Position numbers and translations under genes: made by a program. A stretch of DNA of 64,000 bases from positions 11,163,131 to 11,227,130 of the forward strand of contig OW121854.1 in NCBI GenBank assembly GCA_933228895.1. The letters run 5' to 3'. This DNA is from Platycnemis pennipes. Lineage: Eukaryota; Arthropoda; Insecta; Odonata; Platycnemididae. Shown in pieces: positions 1-11,200 of this stretch (the stretch's first letter is position 1; each line of letters begins with the position of its first letter). The notes below the pieces were generated by a model. That model searched no databases, was not told the origin of the DNA, and saw only the letters and a program-made list of their open reading frames with translations.

Positions 1-153
1 TGATGACACATGCCTCGAAGATATTAACGAGAATCATCTATAGAAGAATTAAGCGAAAAGCTTAGGAGTTCCTGGATGAGGACCAATTCGGGATCAGAAG
101 AAACAATTGGGCACAAGAGAAGCTATTTTGACCCTCAGGCCACTTATAGAGAA

Positions 154-521
154 GAGAATAGAGAAGGGGGATCGGGTTGGTGTGGTGGCTAGAGTACTGG
201 CCTCCCATCCCGAGGGCCCGGGTTCGATTCCCGGCAGTGGCGGATTTTTCAGTGGAAAACCGGTCCCCACTTGAGTGCCTAGTGGAGGGCATTTCAAGTA
301 CAGTACTCCGTCCGTCGGATGGGACGTTAAGCCGAGGTCCCCTTGGCGTCTTTCGTTAAGAGTAGGCTAATGCCGACGCCGGGTTTCTCTCCACTCTTCC
401 TCCGTTCCCTAAAAATACCTACCATTACCCAATCACCCACCTATCCTATATGGCGCAAATGACCTCAGCTGTCGGTCGCCTCCCCTCAATAACCAAAAAT
501 AACCAACCGAGAATAGAGAAG
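154..521 (+). mobile_element. tRNA-derived SINE with 13-bp target site duplication
   Basis: The SINE body is 167-508. It begins with a tRNA-like head: an A-box-like tggtgtggtggctagagta at about 178-196 and a B box, ggttcgattcccgg, at about 223-236. A tRNA-unrelated body and a short A-rich tail (taaccaaaaataacc) follow. The bases gagaatagagaag occur at both 154-166 and 509-521. They occur once, uninterrupted, in LINE copy B at 3524-3536, which is a perfect empty site. A second copy of the family is at 50393-50685 and diverged relatives are at 49320 and 58085. It would be transcribed by RNA polymerase III and mobilised by a LINE. Confidence 0.93.
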
Positions 522-647
522 AATCTACCGACGTTTGTTGCATTTGTAGATTTGGAGAAGGCATTTGACAACTTTCTGAAAGAAATTGAAATATCATACA
601 ATGACAGAAGAGTTATCCACAGTTTGTATAAAAACCAGGAGGCCATA

Positions 648-900
648 TTCATTATGAATGACAAAATAAACTTTGTATTTCCGCATGTATTTATTTCACA
701 CTGCGACCATGGTTTCAACGATTAACGTCATCATCAGGTCGTTATTAATTATCATCATCATTAATCGTCGAAACCATGGTCGTAATGTGAGATACATAAA
801 TGTTGAAATACATAGGTTATTCATAATGAATACAAGTAAATTCCATAAAGTGACGCAGAAACCATTAATTTTATCAGGTGGCCAGAATCAAATTAGGACC
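648..900. repeat. Penelope-type palindromic insertion in LINE copy A, with hammerhead-like motif
   Basis: This is a foreign segment inside the LINE reading region. Inverted arms lie about 650-725 and 770-838, for example tgcgaccatggttt against aaaccatggtcgta. Read on the minus strand, 684-745 gives CTGATGA, a short hairpin (GACG, loop TTAAT, CGTT), GAAAC and then CATGGTC. That is the order of a hammerhead ribozyme core, although one extra base separates CTGATGA from the helix. The same insertion is in LINE copy B, so it predates the duplication. Assignment to a Penelope-like element end rests on similarity of layout to the other ends in this window. Confidence 0.65.
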
Positions 901-1610
901 CATTAGTACAGAAGCAAGCATGAAAAAGTAGTGAGACAAGGTTGTGCACTGTCTCCCGTATTATTCAATGTCTACATCGAGAAAGCCATCCAAGAAGTCA
1001 AAAAAAGTCTCCGGGAGTGAATATCCACGGGGAGAAAATCAGCATGCTACGATTCGCCGATGACATAGCAGTCATGGCAGAAACAGAAGGAGATTTAAAG
1101 AAGACACTAGAAAATATGGAAAGAGCAATGACCAGATATTATATTAATATCGATTAAAAGAAAAATAAAGTATTGGTGTGCAGTAGAAGAAAGGAAGCCA
1201 GGACCAATGTTAAACTAGGAGAAGAAAAGATCGAAGAGGTGGAAGAGTTATGTTCCTGGGGAAGCTGAGTAACCAGCGATCGACTAAGTAAGAGAGAAAT
1301 TGCCTGTAGAATTGCAAGAAGAGTGGGAGAGAAGAGATGTCTACTGAAAACCCTAAAAAGAAGACGGGACAATTTAATAGGCCACATCTTAAGACACGAT
1401 GGCCTGATGAAGACAATCGTCGAGGGATATGAACGGGAAGAATGGAAAAGGCGGACCTCGTATGAGGTATATGGAGCAAATTGTGAAGGATGTAAAAGAG
1501 AGGAGCTACGTCAATATGAAGAGTTTGGCCGGTAGAAGAATCTAGTGGAGGGCTACGTCAAACCAATCCTAGGATGTTTGGCCGATATTGATGACGAAAA
1601 TGCTTTTATT

Positions 1611-1935
1611 CACAACTGCTTGCTGCTTTTGCAGCAAGTAATATTTTTATATAAACTCTTTGAAAATTACTTTATTTGAATATGTGCCTGGAGACCTTTT
1701 GAGTCATCAGCAGTTGACAATACTAGTTATGATAAATTTGAAATTACCGCGCAGGATGTCAGCGACACTAGTGTCATCTAACAGGGTTACGTATGACTTC
1801 AGAGCTTTGCGTAGTAGCGTCGCGTACGGCAGGCCGTAAAAGTTCCATCACACTGCTTCGACAGCCCCCATGCTCCCATATGATTCACGACCTTCTCTTC
1901 TAAATACTCCATGGATTCTTGCATGAACACGTGTT
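1611..1935. repeat. 3' flanking unit shared by both LINE copies (first copy)
   Basis: This stretch runs from the LINE 3' end (gcagcaagtaatatttttat) to tgcatgaacacgtgttgt. It recurs at about 4676-4948. Copy 1 has about 45 extra bases near 1755-1800. It may be LINE 3' UTR or duplicated host flank. Its presence after both LINE copies is the main evidence that a whole segment was duplicated in tandem. Confidence 0.75.
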
Positions 1936-1989
1936 GTGGCCCGAAGATGGAGATTTTTGGAGTGGAAGTTAAAGAATTATTCACACCGG

Positions 1990-4610
1990 ATTGCAAAATA
2001 TTACGCTGGAGTGAGCGAAATGCTCAGGAAGAGTGCAGGACTGTGCGTGAAGAGCTTCCTGCAGTACAGTAAGAGGATCATAATGGTGAAGATCGAGACC
2101 AAGTCTACAGATACCATTGTGGTACAAGTTTACATGCCTACGTCGGACTACGAAGATGAAGAAGTGGAGGGCGTCTATAAGGATATCACGGAAGTAATAA
2201 AGCACGTAAAAGGAGAAGAAAACTTATTTATTTTAGGAGATTGGAACGCTGTCGTTGGCGAAGGTAAAGATGGAAGAATAACAGGAAAATATGGCTTGGG
2301 AAATCAAAATGAGAGAGCAGAAAAACTTATAGAATTCTGCACACAACACAAGTTGATGGTGGCAAACATTATTTAAAAACCACCAACGGAGAATATGTAC
2401 CTACCTGGAAAATGCCCGCAGACAGAAGAAGATTTCAAATTTACTAGGCATAGGTATTTTAGTGAAGCAGAGGTTCAGAAACCAGGTGAAGAACTGCAAA
2501 AGCTACCCGGGTGCAGACATCGACAGCGACCACAACTTAGTGATGATGAAATGTCACTTAAAACTCAAGAAATTTAAGAAATCAATGAAGAATGTGTGGA
2601 AAGTAAAGAAACTAAAGGAACCCCAACAATGGCTGGCCTTTCAGAAGGCAGTGGAAAACAAAATAGAAGAGGATTTGAATGTGAAATCAGTGGAAAAGAG
2701 ATGGGAGAACATCAAAATCGGGCTACAGGAAGCAGCAAAAGAAGTTCTGGGGAGAAGAAAAGTAGTCTAGAAGAAGCCATGTCACAGAAGAAATCTTAGA
2801 ATTGATTGAAGCGATAAGAAAATATAAAAATGTGGAAACAGAAGAAGGGCAACTCCGCTACAAAAGAATGAGGAATGAAATAAACCGTAAAGCGAGAAAA
2901 ACAAAGGAAATGTGGAAGTTGCCTACAGGATGGTGAGAAATCACTTCAAGGAACGGGCTGCAAGTGTAACAGCATCAGGGACAAGAATGGAGAACTCTTA
3001 ATTGAACATGATGAAGTTAAGAGATGGAAGGAATACTTGGAAGAGTTGTACACAATGGAAGCTATCTTAGAGCGGAAGTAATCGAAGAGGAAAATGAAGT
3101 CGATATGGAGGATATGGGAGCCCCAATCTTAAGATCAGAATCTGACGCAGCTGACAGGGATCTGAGGATAAATAAGGCTTCGGGAACAGGTGATATTCCT
3201 GCCGAACTAGTTGAAAGTGCCGGAGAGAAGACATTTACTCAGCTGTACAAAACCATATGCGATATGTACTCTACAGGAGAGATACCCACGGACTTCGAGA
3301 AGAACATCATCATCCCTATTGCCAAAAAGAAGAGGGCTGAGAACTGTGAACATTTTAGGACCAGGAAGTCTGATGACACATGCCTCGAAGATATTAACGA
3401 GAATCATCTATAGAAGAATTAAGCGAAAAGCTTAGGAGTTCCTGGATGAGGACCAATTCGGGATCAGAAGAAACAATTGGGCACAAGAGAAGCGATTTTG
3501 GCCCTCAGGCCACTTATAGAGAAGAGAATAGAGAAGAATCTACCGACGTTTGTTGCATTTGTAGATTTGGAGAAGGCATTTGACAACGCGGATTAGAACA
3601 TGATGCTAAAGTTTCTGAAAGAAATTGAAGTATCATACAATGACAGAAGAGTTATCCACAGCTTGTATAAAAACCAGCAGGCCATATTCATTATGAATGA
3701 CAAAATAATCTTTGTATTTCCACATGTAGGTATTTAGCTCACACTGCGACCATGGTTTCGACGATTAACGTCATCGTCAGGTCGTTATTAATTATCATCA
3801 TCATTAATCGTCGAAACCATGGTCGTAAAGTGAGATAAATAAATGTGGAAATACATAGGTTATTCATAATGAATACAAGTAAATTCCATAAAGTGACGAC
3901 AGAAACCATTAATTTTATCAGGTGGCCAGAATCAAATTAGGACCCATTAGTACAGAAGCAAGCATGAAAAAGTAGTGAGACAAGGTTGTGCACTGTCTCC
4001 CGTATTATTCAATGTCTACATCGAGAAAGCCATCCAAGAAGTCAAAGAAAAGTCTCCGGGAGTGAATATCCACGGGGAGAAAATCAGCATGCTACGATTC
4101 GCCGATGACATAGCAGTCATGGCAGAAACAGAAGGAGATTTAAAGAAGACACTAGAAAATATGGAAAGAGCAATGACCAGATATTATATTAATATCGATT
4201 AAAAGAAAAATAAAGTATTGGTGTGCAGTAGAAGAAAGGAAACCAGGACCAATGTTAAACTAGGAGAAGAAAAGATCGAAGAGGTGGAAGAGTTATGTTC
4301 CTGGGGAAGCTGAGTAACCAGCGATCGACTAAGTAAGAGAGAAATTGCCTGTAGAATTGCAAGAAGAGTGGGAGAGAAGAGATGTCTACTGAAAACCCTA
4401 AAAAGAAGACGGGACAACTTAATAGGCCACATCTTAAGACACGATGGCCTGATGAAGACAATCGTCGAGGGATAAGTGAACGGGAAGAATGGAAAAGGCG
4501 GACCTCGTATGAGGTATATGGAGCAAATTGTGAAGGATGTAAAAGAGAGGAGCTACGTCAATATGAAGAGTTTGGCCGATAGAAGAATCTAGTGGAGGGC
4601 TACGTCAAAC
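1990..4610 (+). mobile_element. RTE-like LINE, copy B (endonuclease to reverse transcriptase, decayed)
   Basis: This is a longer copy that includes the apurinic endonuclease domain. At 2128-2376 the frame reads VYMPTSDYEDE, then FILGDWNAVVGEG, KYGLGNQNERAEKLIEFC, which are hallmark blocks of the endonuclease/exonuclease/phosphatase fold. After a frameshift, 2462-2770 reads NCKSYPGADIDSDHNLVMMK, which contains the catalytic SDH. RT blocks follow: EIPTDFEKNIIIPIAKKK (about 3280), FVAFVDLEKAFDN (about 3550), RQGCALSPVLFNVYIEKA (3978-4030) and FADDIAVMAE (about 4099). Several frameshifts and stops, and the palindromic insertion at about 3690-3945, show it is dead. Confidence 0.88.
3690..3945. repeat. 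Penelope-type palindromic insertion in LINE copy B, with hammerhead-like motif
   Basis: This is the duplicate of the insertion at 648-900. Arms at about 3738-3770 and 3805-3835 contain tgcgaccatggtttcgacga and its near-complement. On the minus strand (3787 down to about 3738) the order is CTGACGA, one base, the perfect stem GACG-TTAAT-CGTC, GAAAC, CATGGTC. Here the helix II pairs are perfect, whereas copy A has one G-U pair. The insertion breaks the RT frame between the SLYKNQ block and the RQGCALSP block. Confidence 0.68.
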
Positions 4611-4675
4611 CAATCCTTGGATTTTTGGCCGATATTGATGACGAAAATACTTTTATTCACAACTGTTTACTGCTT

Positions 4676-4948
4676 TTGCAGCAAGTAATATTTTTATATA
4701 AACTCTTCGAAAATTACTTTATTTGAATATGTGCCTGGAGACCTTTTGAGTCATCAGCGGTTGGACAATACTATTTATGATAAATTTGAAATTACCGCGC
4801 ATGATGCCTTTGCGTAGTAGCGTCGCGAACGGCAGGCCGTAAAAGTTCCATAACACTGCTTCGACAGCACCCATGCTCCCATATGATTCACGACCTTCGC
4901 ATCTAAATGCTCCATGGGCTCCATGGATTCTTGCATGAACACGTGTTG
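4676..4948. repeat. 3' flanking unit shared by both LINE copies (second copy)
   Basis: Matches 1617-1935, including gagaccttttgagtcatcag, cgtcgcg and cacccatgctcccatatgat. It ends shortly before the nucleostemin-type gene, so the duplicated block abuts that gene's upstream region. Confidence 0.72.
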
Positions 4949-4959
4949 TTCTGGCTGCA

Positions 4960-5255
4960 CCGGCTGTACCCGACGTCATAAATAATTTGTTGGGTTGTCC
5001 CGAGATGAGGTATGCTTCCCTAATTACGGGGTACATTTATGAGAATAATTTACTTCCTTCTCGCTGGATTTTCATATATTCACTATCAGCCTTTCTTTGA
5101 TGTATCATCTTATTCGAATCCCGAATAACGATTGTGCTGAATTAATGAAAATCCTTGTCGTGACCTAAACCAGTTGTTATCTTTGCAGTTTTTGAGGCAG
5201 TGTAGGAAGAGCTCGCTTAAAGTTTGAAAGTCCATTTCTGTTCACGTGAATCACG
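4960..5255 (+). promoter_or_regulatory. Upstream region and 5' UTR of the nucleostemin-type gene
   Basis: This is the stretch between the last LINE-associated repeat and the start codon. It holds no coding sequence. An AG preceded by pyrimidines at 5180-5188 (ttatctttgcag) could end a 5' UTR intron. No clear TATA box is visible. The transcription start cannot be placed from sequence alone. Confidence 0.45.
5243..5248 (+). promoter_or_regulatory. CACGTG E-box next to the start codon
   Basis: A perfect palindromic CACGTG lies 7 bases upstream of the ATG at 5256, so it is probably in the 5' UTR or just after the transcription start. Insect Myc/Max sites are often found just downstream of the start in ribosome biogenesis genes, and vertebrate nucleostemin is reported as a Myc target. 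Use of this site here is inference. Confidence 0.5.
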
Positions 5256-5274
5256 ATGGCGAAAGGATTTATGA
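5256..5274 (+). CDS. GNL3: Nucleostemin-type gene, exon 1
   Basis: Nineteen bases coding MAKGFM plus one base. The donor GTACGT starts at 5275. The final A joins AG of exon 2 to make lysine, so the protein reads KKQSKR across the junction as in the family. This micro-exon is easily missed by gene predictors. Confidence 0.85.
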
Positions 5275-8200
5275 GTACGTAATTGCTGAAGCTTACTTTA
5301 ATTGGGGTTGTTCTATCTTTAACGAGATAGTGAATTTGTCTTCTTATTTGGTACAAGGTATATTTCATGTCGTGAACATTACCATTTCAGAGAAGCAGAG
5401 CAAGCGTATACCTGCTAGAAAACGGTATAAAATAGAGAAGAGGGTGAAAGAGCACAACAAGAGATTAAAGAAGGAGGCTAAGAAAAAGAAAAACACGAAA
5501 GGTAATTCTCTTCACTCATATATCCTGTGATATCAATAGTAGGTTTTAACGGTTGCTCATGATTGTGCTATGCTCGACTTATTCCAGGTAAATCACAGAA
5601 GCCTATCGAAGTGCCAAATGTGTGCCCTTTTAAAGAGCAAATTTTGGAGGATGTTGAACTTTACAAAAGAAAAATGGAAGAGGAACGCGAAAAACGTCGC
5701 CAAGAGCTAAGGGATAACCGGACATTGAGTCGCGAAGCAACATTTAATGAGCATCGCGGTGGATTAAATGAGCTAGCAGCTAGTGCAGAAGTACGGGGTC
5801 AGGTGCACGACGGTAATCGTGGTAAAGAACTGTTGGAAAGCAGCGAGGGTGCTGTATTTAATGATGGTTCTGCCAAGGCCTTTTGCAAGTAAGATAGTGT
5901 TTGTAGTAGTTTTCCGATTATTAAGTTATTTCTGTGTGTTTTGGACATATGTTAATCATGGAAACTTTTCTTCAGGGAATTCCATAAAGTTGTGGATGCA
6001 GCTGACGTTATCCTCGAAGTTGTGGACGCTAGAGATCCAATGGGTACTCGTTGCCGGCAAGTTGAGGACACCGTTCTTCAAGCCAATAAAAGACTGATCA
6101 TTGTACTCAATAAAGCTGGTAAGGGAATGAACGCACGAACTATGTGATGTGACTATGTAATTGGGATAATGCAATATCGTGATTATTATCATACGTAGTG
6201 CAAAGTTCTGTGCGAAGCGTGTGTTGTCATTCATTTGTGGTAAATACCTAGATTGACCTGAAAATTTATCGTTCTCAATCCACCAACTCAGAAATTGTCA
6301 ACTATCTGAAGGTTAGCCACGACTTATGGAGACCATGACACCTTTTAAACTGGCAATAACAATTACTCCTGTGAATGACCACCAGCGTTAATTTATCCCC
6401 CTCACAACCCTCCTTAAAACCACCGTCAAATAACTACCCTCCTTAAAACCACTGTCAAATAACTACCCTCGTAACATTTAATATTTATAAACATCATCGG
6501 TTAACTATCATAAGATTGGTTGGATGCAGTTTTTCACTTTATTCTCCTTTTGGCCAAAATAATATTTATAATGGCCATGATATTACCCACAGCTTATATG
6601 GAACATTCATAAAAATATTCATTGTGTCAAAAGAGAACTGTCTTAATTTGATCGTAACACAATTAACTCTTAACACTTAATTATTTAATGTACAAATGTG
6701 GACGTTGTTATTTGCAGATTTGGTGCCACAAGAAAACTTACTGCAGTGGCTTAAATACATACGGCAATCCTTCCCTGCCGTGGCATTCAAAGCAACCACA
6801 CAGCGGCAGTCCAACCGCCTGGGAGAGCGGTACAGCAAGTGCAGCAAGAGGAAGGGGAAAGGGAAGAAGGGGTGGCAGCCGGAGTTGGGGCGTGCCTGGT
6901 CCAAGGCTGTCAAGGGATCGCCATGCCTCGGAGCGGGCCCACTCCTCTCGTTGCTGGGCGGGTACTGCTGTAGCCAGGGGCCCGATGGCTCCACAGTGCG
7001 GACTTCCATTCGGGTTGGTGTTGTAGGTAAGAATCCACCTCCACCCATCTGTGTTCAACCCTTGAATCCTCGAATAAGCTCGCATGACTTTTGGTGACAA
7101 AGTGTTAAGGCCATTTTACACGGTAAATGAAACTGCGAAAGTTGATGTTGATTGCGTTTGAGCAGTCGTGTGTGGAAGTCCGTGAAGTAGAGAATTGCGA
7201 GGACGCTTGCTTGACAGCTTTACACGGTGCAATCGTCGGTGCATTATGTCAGTGACAAAATACCATTCAGTAGCGGTAATACTGTCAATATATCGCATAA
7301 CGTCAAGATCTATGAAGTAGCAATTAATTGGATGTGAAAGATGCAATAAATTACCACCACTTTAAAATATGTTTTAAGCCATACTCTAAACATAATAGTG
7401 GAGACCCTAGTCCCGTATACTTAGCCCAAAATTTGCACCACGAACGAACGGATGGGCCAAGGTAACAGGTTCTTCCTGTACGCACGGAATTTAAGCTTCC
7501 ACGTGATTAATCGTCCAGCTCATCATTACTGCACTTTATTCACTACCCAAGGATTTTAGTGCAAACAAAAACGCCCAACTCAATCGTCAACAACCTATTT
7601 AATTGCTAGAATTCCCCAGGCTGTTCATTGCCGCTAAATCTGCACCATCTTGTGAGAGAAATTAACTTCAAACTTGCGCGTACACATGTAACCGATTAGA
7701 ACATGTTCTAATTTGCTCCCAAGCGTTCGCGCAGTGGCGCTACCTGTCCTCACAAGTCGTCGCTTTACACGATGCAATATTTCTTGCGCAAGTGTTCTCG
7801 CAAGAGCCTGCGTAGTATCAACGACTGTGTAAAACGTTAGGGTTCACTTGGTAAATTCCAAAAATTAAATCTCTCAACCATAACTCATGGTATTAAAGAA
7901 AAAATATTGCAATTTTCCACAAGTAAACAATTTTTATTCCGACTAGTTTTGGTGTACTACACCATTGTTAAGTGAGGCGTTCTGTTTACAAAATAGTGTA
8001 TAAATGAGCAGGTCAGTGCGGGGGGATGGACAAGGAGTGATCTGGTTGGAGCGTTGGTGACAAAGTGTTCCCTGTTCCGTTTCTATTTCCTTTCCCACCC
8101 CCAATCTTCCTCCCCCCTCACCGACCTGCTCATATATACACTTGTTTGTAAACAGAAAGCTTCACTTGACAATGGTGTAGTACACCGAAACTAGTCGGAA

Positions 8201-11200
8201 TAAAAATTGTTTACTTGTGGAAAACTACAATATCTTTCCTTTAATATGGAACATTTCCACCACATCACACCTGAATCTGGTTTCTTTATAACTCGTGGTG
8301 TTTCATTTGTTATCCATTAGTTCTTTCTTTTGATAATTTGATTCATATTAATGTCTCATAATCCACTTGGAGTGTATTCTGGTGAAACCCTTGTTCAGGT
8401 ATCCTTTCTTTTTTTGGAATCGTTTATAATTCGCATCCCTGAGGTTGTTTGGTAGAGGCCTGTCAAACCAAAATAATCAGGAAAAGTGTAAGAAGTGCAG
8501 TAGGGGATGGGAATCCAGCCTAAGCTATGGATAGTGGGCAGCATTTTTGTGGTTCTTTGAATACCTTGTGTGAAAATATTGCTGCAGGAGATTTGGATTC
8601 CTAAAGCCCAGACACATCTCTAGAAAATACTGAAAGAGGGCAACATTTAATATTTAGTACAGAGTTTATAGGAACCTGGAAAAGTCAGGGAAAATGAAAA
8701 CGGTCATGGAAATCCTGAAAAAGTCAGGGAATTATCGTGTGGTCAGGGAAAAATCACAAAATGTTTAAATTTATCACCTGAAAATGCCAAGAGATTAAAA
8801 ACTGCACATAGGAGTGGAGGAGGAGGGTGAAGGAGGGGACGACTGGCCTCAGGCCGGCTTCGCTGTGGAGGCAGCCCTATTCTGGTTCTTTCTGGCTATA
8901 GCCTGCATGATTTGGTGAATAGATTGGCGAAAGGTGTGCGCATTCATATTTTCATTTTCATTCGCTAGCGATTTCACCAGGAATGCTTCGCTTTGTCCCT
9001 CTGGCGAGGAAAAAGTTATTCTCAGTCAAATATGAAGTCACTTAGCCAAATTTGTAGAAGAATGTGAGGCAGAAAAAATGAAGATTGATTCAAAGAGCTA
9101 CTTTAACATGACATCAGGTTTGAAGGAAAAGCCAGGTTAGCCTTCTTTGCATATATTTTTCTGCAATTAAAACCCTTTCTGAAGGCATATCAATGTAAGG
9201 AATGTTAATTTTTATTTTGTTGACCTAAAGTTGTTGATCTCTTATTACTGGAAGTTCATATGATTAATATGATAATAAACCTACAATTTTTCATAAGTTT
9301 AAACTTCTTTGCTTCCTCACTACCACTTTTATCTCTATAAATGACGGAAATCTTGGAGTTTTCAGGCGCTCAAAAGTCAGGGAAAATCACTAATAATGGT
9401 CTGGAAATAGTCAGGGAAAATGAAAATGAAAACTCCTATAAACCCTGTAGTATCTTCAACTTCTTCTCAACATGCTGTCTTCAGGAAAGTTATTGTTCAA
9501 AATAAAAGAAGTTTCTATTCAAAATTTATATTAAAATACACCATGTGAGTCAGAAAATTTTGCCATTTATACATTTTGGTACCTCTAGCTCTACCTCTCT
9601 CAGCAGATTCGAGACCAAATTCACATTTAGCTACATACACAAACTAAATCCTAATTTGTAGGTGATGTGTTTACCCTGGCTATCCTGAGGCGAAATTTTC
9701 TTCTGCCTCAGATCATTTGTAAGGTGCTGATATGGCTCTCAGCTCCATGAGACAGGGCATGACTCCATGGGTAGAAACATCTCATTCATGAGGGGTGAGT
9801 TGTCCACCCGTCCATAGTAAATTGTTACCACTTCGGAGGCTGATTATTTCGAAGTCCCGAGTTGAAGGAGATTTGGCAACAGTGCAGCTCTGTCCCTGTA
9901 AATGTCCCGACCACGAAAGTCCCGCCAGACCGAGGCACGGTCCTCCTCCTACCCTTGCCATGGTTTGGGGTGAGACCCTTCCTCAATGACCTGGACAGAT
10001 TTTTGCGTTGGAGGGGGCATAAAGGGTAAATATAAAGAGTGTGCATTTTTTGTACAGGACATGTCTGAGATAGAGGACATATCAAGGATAGAATTACGTT
10101 AACAATTAGAAAGACAGTCATTGAAGCACAATTAGTGCGAGCATAGGAGACCTGTAATGTAAATATTATTGAATGTTATTTACATTACAGGTGCATTGGT
10201 TATGTACATGAGCATCAGTTACAAAATCAATTATGCTCTATAGTAATCTTCATGTGTGTAGTTCATATTGGAGAGTAAAGATATTGTTGTAGCAGTACAA
10301 GATCAACACAGTTATTTTCGACATCATGTCACCTTTTGAATATCTGTCACATTTGACCAATGTGGGCTTTTCTGGGCAACATCCGAAGTCACTCTATAGG
10401 CATATGGGGTTCATTATGCTGCCTGTCACACACATCACTCTTTTAACTTGCAACCAATTCCATGAACTACAGGGTCTTCAAAACGAAATCTGTTAATAAG
10501 TCTGGGAATGCTTATGTATATTTGTGTATCAATTTGTCTTTAAGTTTTAATCCTTTCTCATTCTTCAGGTCTACCAAATGTTGGGAAGAGCAGTGTAATC
10601 AACAGCTTGAAAAGGAAGAAGGCTTGTCAAGTTGGAGCTACGCCGGGTGTGACCAAGTAGGTATCTAGTCTATTAGGTATGGTCGGATCCGTCCGATCCA
10701 AAGATATGCGGATCTTTGATCAGTTCCAAAATCAATTCAATTGGATCCGGATTGTAAATTTTAAATTTTTGCACCATAGTGATCGAAGCGCCCTGTGAAT
10801 GGAATGCAGGTACGGTATATATTGGCAAGGAGAGGTTGTGTAACTATGGTCACGAAATTAGATGAAAAATCTTCCATGCATTTAGAGCCAAAATAAAAAA
10901 ATATGACCCTTTTCCCCCATTACCGTGGTATCGCGAGAAAAAAATCTACAAGTGTAGATGGTACACTCCAAATGTAGGTATGGTATATACTGTCAAGGAG
11001 AGGTTGCGAAACTCAGGTGGTGAAATGAGATGATGATGAGACTAAAACAAAATGTAGAAATACTCGTCTTGGCATTTTTCTCCGTAGGTCCGGAAGCGCG
11101 AGAAAAAAAAATGAAGTCCAACTTATTGCGCGTCGCCTACATTTTCCAGGTTCAGGTGACCCTATGATAGCATAGCTGTTAATAATGCGAGCTATTTTAC

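Larger units (their letters stand above)
1..1610 (+). mobile_element. RTE-like LINE, copy A (3' part, decayed)
   Basis: Fragments of a non-LTR reverse transcriptase are readable in changing frames. They include a FVAFVDLEKAFDN block near 533-572, a fingers/palm block around 940-990 (cactgtctcccgtattattc) and a FADDIAVMAE catalytic block near 1052-1080. A C-terminal region with a tgcagtagaagaaagg-type stretch follows. Stop codons and frameshifts break it throughout. From 1 to about 1560 it matches copy B starting at 3371, apart from a SINE (167-508) present only here and 24 bases at about 572 present only in B. The clade (RTE-like, of the kind often misannotated as craniofacial development protein 2) is inferred from the motif style. 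It is not expected to be active. Confidence 0.85.

Noticed and set aside
178..240. tRNA gene
   Set aside because: A and B boxes are present, but the sequence is the head of a SINE with target duplications and does not fold as a full tRNA.
5246..5530. Longer upstream frame starting at a GTG
   Set aside because: It reads through intron 1; the ATG at 5256 with the GT at 5275 gives the expected KKQSKR junction.
6738..7100. Minus-strand and other open frames over exon 5
   Set aside because: Shadows of the nucleostemin-type exon, which has the family motifs on the + strand.
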